From positions 57,860 to 121,859 of the forward strand of contig JAWUXZ010000067.1 in the NCBI GenBank assembly GCA_034111085.1: 64,000 nucleotides of DNA, read 5' to 3'. Source of the stretch: Dinoroseobacter sp034111085. Its GTDB lineage: Bacteria > Pseudomonadota > Alphaproteobacteria > Rhodobacterales > Rhodobacteraceae. Below the pieces are notes generated by a model that made no database searches, was not told the DNA's origin, and was given only the letters and a program-made list of their open reading frames with translations. Shown here piece by piece: positions 31,748 to 39,682 of the stretch; the first letter of the stretch is position 1; every line of letters starts with the position of its first letter. The translations under genes were made by a program, and so were the position numbers.

Positions 31748-33343
31748 TTACAGCAAAGCCCGCACCCCTTCCAACGTGTCGGCCTCGCTCGCAGGCTTGT
31801 CGCGCCGCCACCGCACCATGCGTGGAAAGCGCAGCGCGATGCCCGATTTGTGGCGCGGGCTCTCGGCGATCCCTTCGAATGCTATCTCGAACACCAACTC
31901 TCCCGGCACAGACCGCACTGGGCCGAACCGCTCGACGGTGTTCTTCTTGACCCAAGCCGTGATCTCCTTGAATTCCGCGTCCGTCAGCCCCGAATAGGCC
32001 TTCGTCACCGGCACCAACGCCCCCTTATGCCACACGGCGAATGTATAATCAGTGAACAGCGTTGCGCGCCGCCCGTGGCCGGCTTGGGCGTAGATCATCA
32101 CCGCATCCAAGCTCAGCGGATCTACCTTCCATTTCCACCAATCGCCTTTTTTGCGGCCCGCTAGATAAGGCGAGGCGAGGCGTTTGATCATTAGCCCCTC
32201 GGCGCGCGCCTCTCGCGACCCGTCACGCACGGCCGCCAGCGCGTCCCAATCGGTAAACAAGATCGCCGGGGCCACGCGTAAGGGCGCATTTTCGGGCACG
32301 CTCTCAGCCAGCGCTTCCAGTGCTGCGCGCCGCTCGGCCAACGGTTTTTGTCTGTAATCAACGCCGCCAACCTCTAGCAAATCATAGGCCAGCAAGATCA
32401 CCGGGGCCTCAGCCAACAGCTTTTTCGGCACCGTCTTGCGCCCAATGCGTTTTTGCAAAGCGTTGAACGGCAGCGGTGCGTCTGCTGGGCCATCCCACGC
32501 CAACAACTCTCCATCCAGGGCGGTTCCATCCGGCAAGAAGTCCCGCAACACCGTCAATTCAGGGAAGCGATCCGTCATCAATTCTTCGCCCCGAGACCAC
32601 ACGAAGTGCTGCCCCCCGCGCAGGATCAAATGGCCGCGAATGCCGTCCCATTTCCACTCGGCTTGCCAGTCTTCAGACACGCCCAAAGCCTCCGGCCCGT
32701 CCTCGAGTCCGTAGGCCAAATAGAACGGATAGGGCTTGGAAAGGTCGGCCTCCGGATCATGCGTCAGCACCAATCCCTCAAAGGTCACACTGTCCGGCGT
32801 CCAGCTGCCCATAAGGCGGTGCGCCAGTTCGGCCTCGGGCACGCCGGTGGCTTTTGATAACGCTCTGTTCATAAACTTTTGGCTTACGCCGACGCGAAAA
32901 CCGCCTGTAATCAGCTTGTTAAATACTAGCCGCTCAGTCTGCCCCAACCCGTCCCATGCTGCAAAGATCGCAGTTTTGCGGGCGGGCTCTTCCATCGCGG
33001 CCAAGCCTCGGATCAAGGGGATCCAGTCCGAAAGTGCACGCTCGTCGCGCCCCGATGGCTCTGGCAACACCAGCGCAATCGTCTCAGCCAGATCGCCGAC
33101 GACCGGATAGGCCTCCTCGAACAGCCATAGCGGAATGCCAGCTTTTTCGGCCGCCCATGCGCGCAGTAAGGTCGTCGTCACGGTTCGCTTTGGCCGTCGG
33201 CCCGATAGAATGGCGATGGTCCACAGCTTGTCAGCCTCGCTGGCGGTCTCGAAATACGCGGCCAGGGCGTCCACTTTCACGCTGGTGCGCGTGCTTTGGT
33301 CCAAAGCGGTGAACAGATCGGCGAATTCTTTCACCCCACGCAC
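31748..33343 (-). CDS. ATP-dependent DNA ligase (damage-response type)
   Basis: 531 residues. It seals nicks through an enzyme-AMP intermediate. The adenylation motif I is AEWKWDGIRGHL with the nucleophile Lys231, followed by further nucleotidyltransferase motifs (DGELLAW, EGLMIKRLASPY) and a C-terminal OB domain (KWKVDPLSLDAVMIYAQAGH). The N-terminal helical DNA-binding domain is present. This is the ligase type linked to cisplatin response in a conserved gene set. It overlaps the upstream hydrolase gene by 13 bases, so it is the third gene of an operon. Confidence 0.92.
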   Translation of the reverse strand: MRGVKEFADLFTALDQSTRTSVKVDALAAYFETASEADKLWTIAILSGRRPKRTVTTTLLRAWAAEKAGIPLWLFEEAYPVVGDLAETIALVLPEPSGRDERALSDWIPLIRGLAAMEEPARKTAIFAAWDGLGQTERLVFNKLITGGFRVGVSQKFMNRALSKATGVPEAELAHRLMGSWTPDSVTFEGLVLTHDPEADLSKPYPFYLAYGLEDGPEALGVSEDWQAEWKWDGIRGHLILRGGQHFVWSRGEELMTDRFPELTVLRDFLPDGTALDGELLAWDGPADAPLPFNALQKRIGRKTVPKKLLAEAPVILLAYDLLEVGGVDYRQKPLAERRAALEALAESVPENAPLRVAPAILFTDWDALAAVRDGSREARAEGLMIKRLASPYLAGRKKGDWWKWKVDPLSLDAVMIYAQAGHGRRATLFTDYTFAVWHKGALVPVTKAYSGLTDAEFKEITAWVKKNTVERFGPVRSVPGELVFEIAFEGIAESPRHKSGIALRFPRMVRWRRDKPASEADTLEGVRALL

Positions 33344-34218
33344 CCTGCCAAAAATGCGCCGATCTGCGCAATTGAGCGTCTTGCCATCGGCAGTCCCCCG
33401 ATCTGGAACGCGTGGAAGGTGCCGGGGAAGGCTTCAACCTCGACCAGAGCACCGCCCGCGCGCAATGCCTGCGCAATCGCCTCGTTTTGCTCGGTCAGAC
33501 TTTCGCCTTGCGCGTAATGCAGGATCGTTGGCGGAGGGTCTGTGAAAGGCGCTTGCAACGGCGAGGCGCGTGCACCGCTTCGATCCGCCCCGCCCATGTA
33601 TCCGTCAATCGCCCACTTGCCCCACGATTTCGACAGCAGCGCATCAGGCGGGCCGTCCATGATCTTGCGCTGGGCTTCGGCCGTCGTGTCCCCGATGGGC
33701 GATAACAACGCAATTGCACCCGGCATTGGCACGCCGGAAGCCGTACATTGGTGCAACAGCGCCAACGCCAAGCAGCCCCCAGCGCTGTCGCCTGCCACCG
33801 CAATCTTCTCGGGCGGTAGTTTTTCCAGCAAGGCTTGGTAGCAGGCAAAGCAATCCTCGGGTGCGGCGGGAAACGGGTGCTCGGGCGCTAGGCGGTAATC
33901 GGGCAACCAGACCGTCAACCCTGAGGCCTGCGCCAATCGTGCGGCCAACGGCAAATGGCTGGTCGACCCGCCGATCACAAAGCCGCCGCCATGCAAATAG
34001 AGCAGCACACCCTCAGACGCCCCCCCCGGCCAGACTTTGCGTCCGGGCACGCCGCCAAGCACTTCTCGCGTCACCGTAACGTTGCGCGGCATCCGCGCGG
34101 TCGCGCGCACAGAGGCCGCGAATAGAGGGCGCAGCAGCGGGCCATTTCGCACGGCCCAGAGCACCGGTTTTTTCAGGTAGCGCGCTTCCCATAGTGCCAG
34201 TCGGTCAAGGATGCTCAT
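33331..34218 (-). CDS. Alpha/beta hydrolase (hormone-sensitive lipase family)
   Basis: 295 residues, a serine hydrolase. It has the oxyanion motif HGGGF (76-80), nucleophile Ser145 in GDSAGG, and the catalytic His in GTFHAFQIGG near the C-terminus, all typical of the HSL/acetyl-esterase group. It lies between the exonuclease (4-base ATGA overlap) and the ligase (13-base overlap), so it is co-translated with two DNA repair enzymes. There is no obvious reason for an esterase in a repair operon; the substrate is unknown. Confidence 0.88.
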   Translation of the reverse strand: MSILDRLALWEARYLKKPVLWAVRNGPLLRPLFAASVRATARMPRNVTVTREVLGGVPGRKVWPGGASEGVLLYLHGGGFVIGGSTSHLPLAARLAQASGLTVWLPDYRLAPEHPFPAAPEDCFACYQALLEKLPPEKIAVAGDSAGGCLALALLHQCTASGVPMPGAIALLSPIGDTTAEAQRKIMDGPPDALLSKSWGKWAIDGYMGGADRSGARASPLQAPFTDPPPTILHYAQGESLTEQNEAIAQALRAGGALVEVEAFPGTFHAFQIGGLPMARRSIAQIGAFLAGCVG

Positions 34219-35219
34219 GGGCTCGTCTCCTCGGCATCATCGCCGTCAAACTCCGTCTCGACAATGCGCGCGTCATAGCCTTGGCTTTCCAGCCACTTGC
34301 GAAACACCGAAGTATATCCGTGGGTTACGAAGACGCGCTCCGCCCCCGTCGCCTTGATTGCCGCATTCAGCCCGTCCCAATCAGCGTGGTCACTGACCAC
34401 AAACCCCCTGTCCATCGCCCTGCGCCGGCGCACACCGCGCAGCCGCATCCAGCCACTGGCAAAGCCGTTCGACACGGGCCCAAACTTCTTGGCCCAGACC
34501 GATCCTAGGGCGCTCGGTGGTGCAATCACCAATGCCCCCGGATAGGACTTCACATCCGTCTCGCCCGTCACATGGACGGTGTCCGGCAACACCAAACCTT
34601 GCCCACGTAGCACCGCATTTGTTGCCTCCACAGCGCCGTGGGTCAAGATCGGCGCATTGCCCGCGTCCAACATGCTCAGCAACCTTTGCGCCTTTCCCAG
34701 CGCATAGGCCCCCAGCATCGACACGCGCCCTTCGGCCCGGTTTGCCGCCCACCAATCGTTGATCTGCGCGGCCACTTGCGCCTGCGCCTGCCACCGAAAT
34801 ACCGGTAAGCCGAAGGTGCATTCGCTGATAAACGCGTGGCAGCGCACGGGTTCGAACGGCTCAGACAGTCCGTCGGCCTCCGTCTTATAATCCCCTGAGG
34901 CAACCCAAACCTCGCCGCGATGCTCGACCCTTATTTGAGCGGATCCCGGTACATGACCCGCGGGGTGGAACGAAACCTGCACGCCGTTGATCGTCCGCAC
35001 CTCGCCATAGGCGACCGTGTCCACATCAATCTCGCCCAAGCGGTGCCGCATCACCGGCGCAGTGCCTGTCGTCGCCAAGTAGCGCTTCATCCCCCAGCGC
35101 GCATGGTCAGAGTGGGCGTGGGTGATCAATGCGCGCTCAACCGGTCGCCACGGGTCGATGTAGAAATCTCCCGCCGCGCAATAGATCCCGCGATCGGTGT
35201 GTTTGAGCAATCCGTCCAT
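34215..35219 (-). CDS. Ligase-associated DNA exonuclease (metallo-beta-lactamase fold)
   Basis: 334 residues of the beta-CASP/metallo-beta-lactamase superfamily. The metal motif THAHSDHARWG (HxHxDH, 34-39) and downstream HPAGHVPGSAQI and SGDYKTE are present. The start at 35219 (MDGLLKHTDRGIYCAAGDFY) fits the family; the long upstream frame is antisense to the aldolase gene. It is the first gene of the exonuclease-hydrolase-ligase operon, a known ligase-associated DNA damage set whose substrates are inferred to be processed DNA ends. Confidence 0.9.
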   Translation of the reverse strand: MDGLLKHTDRGIYCAAGDFYIDPWRPVERALITHAHSDHARWGMKRYLATTGTAPVMRHRLGEIDVDTVAYGEVRTINGVQVSFHPAGHVPGSAQIRVEHRGEVWVASGDYKTEADGLSEPFEPVRCHAFISECTFGLPVFRWQAQAQVAAQINDWWAANRAEGRVSMLGAYALGKAQRLLSMLDAGNAPILTHGAVEATNAVLRGQGLVLPDTVHVTGETDVKSYPGALVIAPPSALGSVWAKKFGPVSNGFASGWMRLRGVRRRRAMDRGFVVSDHADWDGLNAAIKATGAERVFVTHGYTSVFRKWLESQGYDARIVETEFDGDDAEETSP

Positions 35220-35338
35220 ACCTCTTCCATAGCGCGTTGATCCAAAATGGTCCAAATATCCAAACGCCACAGTCGCCCCGGTTGCATAGGCTTGCACAAC
35301 GTGCTGACTTGTCCGGGTATCTTTTTCCGGAGGGCCCC

Positions 35339-36100
35339 ATGGCCAATCTACGCAGCCGCATGGCCGCAGGCGATATGCTTGCTGGCACGTTCCTGAAAAC
35401 CCCGTCGGTCGAGATGATAGAGATTCTCTCCCAAACGGGCCTCGATTTTCTGTGCATCGATGCCGAGCATGCGCCATTTGACCGTGCGCGCATGGATGCG
35501 TGTCTTGCGGTTGCGCGCGCGCTCGATTTTCCGATCCTTGTGCGGGTGCCAAGCGCGCAGCCCCAAGACATTCTGCAAGCCCTCGATGCAGGTGCGACGG
35601 GCATCGTTGTGCCCCATGTCACCGACGCCGAGACCGCTGCTGCTATCGCCAAGGCCAGCCGGTTCGGGCCGGGCGGGCGTGGGTATGCCGGATCGACGCG
35701 CTGGGCTGGGTACACGACCCGCAGCATGCCGGAATTGCTGGAGAAATCGCAGAAAGAGACGATTGTGATTGCCCAGATCGAGGATGTGGAGGGGGTTCAG
35801 AACGCCGATAGTATCGCCTCAACCAAAGGAATCGACGGGCTGTTTTTGGGGCCAGCTGATTTGTCGGTGGGCTACGGCAAAGACAACCAGTCCAGCCCTG
35901 AGCTGATGGCCGCGATTGAAAGCGTCGGCCACGCCGCAAAGACCCACGGCAAGACCTACATGACCTTCACACCGAACGCCGAGAAAGCCGCCGATTGGCA
36001 GCGCTACGGCTTCACGATGTTCTTTGTGGCCTCCGAGCATACGTGGATGATCGCAGGGGCCAAGACCGTCGCCACGGGCATTCACGCGATCAAGTCATAA
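35339..36100 (+). CDS. HpcH/HpaI aldolase (citrate lyase beta-like) family protein
   Basis: 253 residues, class II pyruvate-type aldolase with a TIM barrel. The start at 35339 follows a GGAGGG site. Diagnostic parts are DFLCIDAEHAPFDRARMDAC (catalytic His), the metal region IVIAQIEDVEGVQNADSIAS (Glu) and GLFLGPADLSVGYG (Asp). Relatives cleave 4-hydroxy-2-oxo acids to pyruvate and an aldehyde. The substrate is not resolved; a stand-alone gene with no aromatic-degradation genes nearby. Confidence 0.9.
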   Translation: MANLRSRMAAGDMLAGTFLKTPSVEMIEILSQTGLDFLCIDAEHAPFDRARMDACLAVARALDFPILVRVPSAQPQDILQALDAGATGIVVPHVTDAETAAAIAKASRFGPGGRGYAGSTRWAGYTTRSMPELLEKSQKETIVIAQIEDVEGVQNADSIASTKGIDGLFLGPADLSVGYGKDNQSSPELMAAIESVGHAAKTHGKTYMTFTPNAEKAADWQRYGFTMFFVASEHTWMIAGAKTVATGIHAIKS

Positions 36101-36134
36101 GCTAAATCGTCCTGCTGCACGCTCGGCACGCTTC

Positions 36135-36178
36135 TTGACGTCGCTCATATATGAGATTATATCTCGTATATGAGCGAC
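36135..36178 (+). promoter_or_regulatory. Leaderless-type promoter with 39-bp palindromic operator
   Basis: TTGACG at 36135-36140 and TATATC at 36158-36163 are spaced 17 bases, which would put the transcript start at or next to the A of the ATG at 36170. No ribosome binding site exists. A 39-bp palindrome (36140-36178; arms of 18 bases with one mismatch, 3-base centre) covers the -10 region and first three codons. This is what an autorepressor operator would look like. Confidence 0.6.
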
Positions 36179-36724
36179 GCCCTAACCACCCGCCTTGCCA
36201 CCCACCTCAAAGACCTGCGGCTTGCGCGCGGCCTTAGCCTTGACGCGCTCGCCGCCGCCAGTGGGATCAGCCGCGCCACGCTGTCCCGGCTTGAGAACGG
36301 TGAAACCAGCCCAACAGCCTCCATGCTCGGCGCTTTGGCGTCCGCCCATGGCACTGCGATCTCACGGCTTTTGGCGCAGGTCGAAGACGCTCCGGGCGCG
36401 CATATCCGTGCGGCTGACCAAGCCGTCTGGACCGATCCCGAGACCGGATTTCAGCGCCGCACCGTCTCTCCCCCGGGCAACGGTCTGATTGGCGAAGTGT
36501 TGCGCGGCCATCTGCCTGCAGGCCAATCGATTGCCTACAAAGCCCCCACGGTTCCCGGCCAACAGCACCACCTGATCCTGCACGAAGGCGCACTGATACT
36601 GACCCTTCAGGACATCGTACACTACCTCGCGCCCGGCGATTGCCTACGCTACCGCCTACACGGCCCCTCGCGGTTCCAGACCCCGCCTGAGGCCGCCGCC
36701 GACTACACCCTCGTTCTGATCTGA
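36170..36724 (+). CDS. XRE family regulator with C-terminal cupin domain
   Basis: 184 residues. The helix-turn-helix domain occupies about residues 8-62 (LKDLRLARGLSLDALAAASG, ISRATLSRLENGETSPTASM). A cupin-like sensor domain follows (QHHLILHEGALILTLQDIVH, YLAPGDCLRYRLHGP). XRE-cupin proteins usually repress a neighbouring catabolic or transport gene until a small ligand binds. The YdcZ-type transporter 55 bases downstream is the likely target. The start codon is inside a palindrome and without a leader, suggesting self-regulation. Confidence 0.88.
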   Translation: MSDALTTRLATHLKDLRLARGLSLDALAAASGISRATLSRLENGETSPTASMLGALASAHGTAISRLLAQVEDAPGAHIRAADQAVWTDPETGFQRRTVSPPGNGLIGEVLRGHLPAGQSIAYKAPTVPGQQHHLILHEGALILTLQDIVHYLAPGDCLRYRLHGPSRFQTPPEAAADYTLVLI

Positions 36725-36779
36725 GGCCGCGAATGTCCGTCACCAAACTCTCGACACCCCATTTCCACAAGCCGCTGAC

Positions 36780-37223
36780 ATGAGCCTGCTTCCCGTTGCC
36801 CTCGCCGTGCTTGCGGGCATCATCATCGCCGCCCAAGGCCCGATCTACAGCCGCATGACCCAAGGCCTCAGCCATCCGCTGAACACGACCCTGCTGGCAT
36901 TTGCAACGGCGACCATGGTGCTGGTTACGCTGCATCTGGCCACGCGCACGGGCCTTCCCAGCGCAGCGCAAGTGAAGGCCTTGCCGCTGTGGGTTTGGGT
37001 CGGTGGTGTGCTGGGGATTTGCGTGGTGCTGCTATCCATCGCCGCCGTGCCGCGCCTTGGTGCAGCTGGCTATATCGTGGCAGTGATCGCCGGACAGCTA
37101 ACCGCGAGCTTGCTGTTTGACCAGTTTGGCGCGTTCGGGCTGAGTTATCGTCCCATCACATGGCAAGCACTCGCCGGTGTTGGCCTGATCGGTGCAGGCG
37201 CAACGCTGGTAATCTGGCGCTAG
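36780..37223 (+). CDS. DMT family transporter (DUF606/YdcZ)
   Basis: 147 residues with five predicted spans. The beginning, VALAVLAGIIIAAQGPIYSR, and LAALYD-free end GLSYRPITWQALAGVGLIGA match the half-size DUF606/YdcZ proteins, which work as dimers or in pairs. Such proteins are presumed exporters. Located directly behind the XRE-cupin gene and on the same strand, probably co-regulated. Confidence 0.84.
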   Translation: MSLLPVALAVLAGIIIAAQGPIYSRMTQGLSHPLNTTLLAFATATMVLVTLHLATRTGLPSAAQVKALPLWVWVGGVLGICVVLLSIAAVPRLGAAGYIVAVIAGQLTASLLFDQFGAFGLSYRPITWQALAGVGLIGAGATLVIWR

Positions 37224-37269
37224 CAAGGGCGAGCCGCCCGACCAACAGGGCCGGGCAGTCCCAATCAAC

Positions 37270-37866
37270 CTAGCTGTCGTTGTCGTGGTTCATCGCCCCA
37301 TGCGCGCCCTCACCGGGCATCCGCATCAGGTCAACCGGCACCATGACTTCAACCTCGCCCGCGTTCTCAAACACCAGCGTGATAGGCACCATGCCGCCCT
37401 CCAGAAAGCTCTCCGACAGGCCCATGAACATCACGTGTTTGCCGCCGCGCGCCAGCATCAAGACTTCGCCTGCGGCAACCTCAAACCCCTCCTCGACATG
37501 GGTCATCCGCATGACGCCCTCGCTATTTTCGATGTGGGTATGCAGCTGAACCCGCGCCGCCACGTCTGAGCGCACATCGATTAACCGGTCCGCCATATCG
37601 GTGGTGTTCGTAATTTGCATAAATGCCGCACCCGTGGGCGCGTTGGGGCGCGAGGCACGCGCATAGGCGTCCATCACGACCATCGGACCCTCAGACATTG
37701 CGGGCATATCATGGGTGGAGTTGTCCATGTCGGACGCGCTTTGCAGCATCTGCATGGGCGCCATGTTTTGTATGCTTTTGATCAGCTCATGGCTCTCGCA
37801 GGCCACAGCAGGCAGGGTGAAAAAGGCGGCGGCGGTGCCACAGATAAAGGATGTGCGAAGGGACAT
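37270..37866 (-). CDS. Periplasmic copper chaperone PCu(A)C family protein
   Basis: 198 residues from the ATG at 37866, which gives a signal peptide (MSLRTSFICGTAAAFFTLPA). The PCu(A)C domain starts at VVMDAYARASRPNAPTGAAF, with copper ligands expected in VQLHTHIEN, GVMRMTHVE and the LARGGKHVMFMGLS motif: H(M)x10Mx21HxM type. A Met/His-rich insert before the domain (DMDNSTHDMPAMSEG) and a His-rich tail (HGAMNHDNDS) add copper-binding capacity. It delivers Cu(I) to cytochrome oxidase. It is 40 bases downstream of the DUF2946-like gene. Confidence 0.88.
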   Translation of the reverse strand: MSLRTSFICGTAAAFFTLPAVACESHELIKSIQNMAPMQMLQSASDMDNSTHDMPAMSEGPMVVMDAYARASRPNAPTGAAFMQITNTTDMADRLIDVRSDVAARVQLHTHIENSEGVMRMTHVEEGFEVAAGEVLMLARGGKHVMFMGLSESFLEGGMVPITLVFENAGEVEVMVPVDLMRMPGEGAHGAMNHDNDS

Positions 37867-37906
37867 TTGAAGTCTCCGATTTGGGTTTGAGAAAATCAGT
37901 GTGGTC

Positions 37907-38254
37907 TCAAACCAAAGTCGGGGGCCCTCGGGCATGGGCGCGCAGAAACGGCGTGCGCGGGTCAGTTTGTGCTGGTGCGGTGGCGCTCAGGATGCGGGCA
38001 AGCACTTGCGGCTTTGGCAGCATCGCAGGCGCGCCCACCGAGACGATCAGCGATAACGTGCAATCGGGACAGATATGTGCGCGCTCAATCGGGGTGCCAT
38101 CCGCGCCGATTTCCATAACAGTATAGGTTTGCCCGGTGCAGATCACCATCAGGGCGCCCACGTCCGAAGACCCACGCGCGACAGCCATAGCGCCGCTGGT
38201 GGCCAGCAGGCTCAGCACGAGTGTCGAGGCGATTAATCGGCGCAGAAAATCCAT
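37907..38254 (-). CDS. DUF2946-like small secreted protein
   Basis: 115 residues. The start at 38254 gives a signal peptide (MDFLRRLIASTLVLSLLATS). The mature part has three cysteines, one in LMVICTGQT and a CxxC in ERAHICPDCTLSL, typical of DUF2946 proteins that accompany metal genes. It precedes the PCu(A)C chaperone on the same strand, so a copper-related role is likely by context only. Confidence 0.72.
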   Translation of the reverse strand: MDFLRRLIASTLVLSLLATSGAMAVARGSSDVGALMVICTGQTYTVMEIGADGTPIERAHICPDCTLSLIVSVGAPAMLPKPQVLARILSATAPAQTDPRTPFLRAHARGPPTLV

Positions 38255-38281
38255 ACGCTGATATAACTTTAGGACGCCGAA

Positions 38282-38296
38282 CTGTCGCTGCGACAG
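38282..38296 (-). promoter_or_regulatory. Perfect palindrome upstream of the copper-chaperone pair
   Basis: CTGTCGC-T-GCGACAG, a 7-bp perfect inverted repeat with one central base, 28 bases upstream of the start at 38254. Position and symmetry suggest an operator; the regulator is unknown. Confidence 0.4.
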
Positions 38297-38304
38297 GTTT
38301 GCCC

Positions 38305-38338
38305 AAAACGAAAACACCCCGCCGCGAAGGGCAGGGTG
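38305..38338 (-). terminator. Intrinsic terminator of rpmB
   Basis: Minus strand: CACCCTGCC, loop CTTCGC, GGCGGGGTG (one G-U wobble), then TTTTCGTTTT. It ends the rpmB transcript before the copper-chaperone promoter region. Confidence 0.85.
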
Positions 38339-38363
38339 CTTTAAATTCTAACGAACTAATCGC

Positions 38364-38657
38364 TTATACGGCTGCGGTCTCGGCAGCTTTCGCGATGTTC
38401 TTTTTGATCTTGAGCGCCTTATCAGACAGCTCCTCATCCTTCGCCTTGGCGAGGAACGCGTCGAGGCCACCACGGTGGTCCACAGTGCGCAGGGCCGAGG
38501 CCGAGATGCGCAACTTGAAACCACGTCCGAGGGACTCGGACATCAAGGTAACGTCGTTCAGGTTCGGCAGAAACCGGCGACGGGTCCGGTTTTTGGCGTG
38601 GCTGACATTGTTGCCAGTCATTACACCCTTGCTCGTCAATTCACAGCGGCGCGACAT
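38364..38657 (-). CDS. rpmB: 50S ribosomal protein L28
   Basis: 97 residues. The start MSRRCELTSKGVMTGNNVSH is the family standard; an in-frame extension to 38777 is upstream sequence. RTRRRFLPNL and LRISASALRTVDHRGGLDAF complete the signature. The length is the longer alphaproteobacterial form with a Lys/Ala-rich tail. It has its own terminator. Confidence 0.97.
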   Translation of the reverse strand: MSRRCELTSKGVMTGNNVSHAKNRTRRRFLPNLNDVTLMSESLGRGFKLRISASALRTVDHRGGLDAFLAKAKDEELSDKALKIKKNIAKAAETAAV

Positions 38658-38830
38658 CGGTTCGCTCCTATCATTCTCTGGCCCGAATATGGGCCGTTTT
38701 TCACGGGATAATAGATGGTGCTGACACCATCCGGAAACTTGAGGATGTCTGCTAGCTTGATCAGTTCGGGGCGTCAAGCGCCAAGTCGCCCTCTTTCCTC
38801 TGGTGGGGGCCTCAGGCTAGGGTCTGGGCC

Positions 38831-39481
38831 ATGTCCAGCACCTCTATCCTTGAGACCGACCTATACCTGCCGATCAAGGCCTATCTGGAAGCCCAAGGCT
38901 ACGTGGTCAAGGCCGAGATCGGTGCCTCGGATCTGGTGGCGGTGCGCGGGGATGAGCCGCCGGTCATTGTCGAGCTGAAAACCCAATTTTCCTTGGCGCT
39001 CTTCCATCAAGGGATCGAGCGTTTGGCGCTATCAGACAGCGTCTATGTTGCGGTGCCGCGCAAGACCGGGCGCGCGTTTCACAAAGGGCTTGGGGCGAAT
39101 TTGAAGTTAGCACGCCGCTTGGGCCTCGGTCTGCTGACGGTGCGCTTGGGTGACGGGCGGGTCGAGGCGCATGGCGATCCCGGTCCCGACGCGCCGCGCG
39201 CTTCGACGGGGAACCGCGCGCGATTGCTGAGGGAATTCACGCGCCGCGAGGGTGATCCGAATCTGGGCGGGACGCGCGGGGCAATTGTGACGGCCTACCG
39301 CCAAGACTGCGAGCGGGTGGCATCCTATTTGGCCAAGCACGGGGCCAGCCGGGGGCGAGACGTCAAGGCCGAGACCGGGGTGGAGCGCGCGACAACCATG
39401 ATGCGCGATGATCACTATGGGTGGTTCGAGAAGGTGGAAAAGGGTGTGTACCAGCTGACCGAGAAGGGGCTGGTGAGGTAG
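38831..39481 (+). CDS. DUF2161 family protein (PD-(D/E)XK-like)
   Basis: 216 residues. The N-terminal half looks like a nuclease-type fold: LETDLYLPIKAYLEAQGYVV, SDLVAVRGDEPPVIVELKTQ with the D..ELK arrangement, then a winged-helix-like C-terminus (TTMMRDDHYGWFEKVEKGVY). DUF2161 proteins are labelled putative phosphodiesterases without proof. A degraded copy of the last 16 or so codons lies 1.4 kb downstream (40795-40850). Confidence 0.85.
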   Translation: MSSTSILETDLYLPIKAYLEAQGYVVKAEIGASDLVAVRGDEPPVIVELKTQFSLALFHQGIERLALSDSVYVAVPRKTGRAFHKGLGANLKLARRLGLGLLTVRLGDGRVEAHGDPGPDAPRASTGNRARLLREFTRREGDPNLGGTRGAIVTAYRQDCERVASYLAKHGASRGRDVKAETGVERATTMMRDDHYGWFEKVEKGVYQLTEKGLVR

Positions 39482-39682
39482 GTGTTGGGGCGGGGCCAGC
39501 AAGGCTCCGGAATTGATCGAGGCAATATTCCCGCGCCCCAATTTCTCCTTAATTTGCCACAAATTTGCCGGCTTATTTCCGAAATTGCGCCCTTTTTCGA
39601 CGCAAAACCAAGCAGGCCCAGAGTACGGGCTTGATCCCACAACGTGCTGCCAGTGCGTACCAATTTGTAGTTGATGTTTTGT

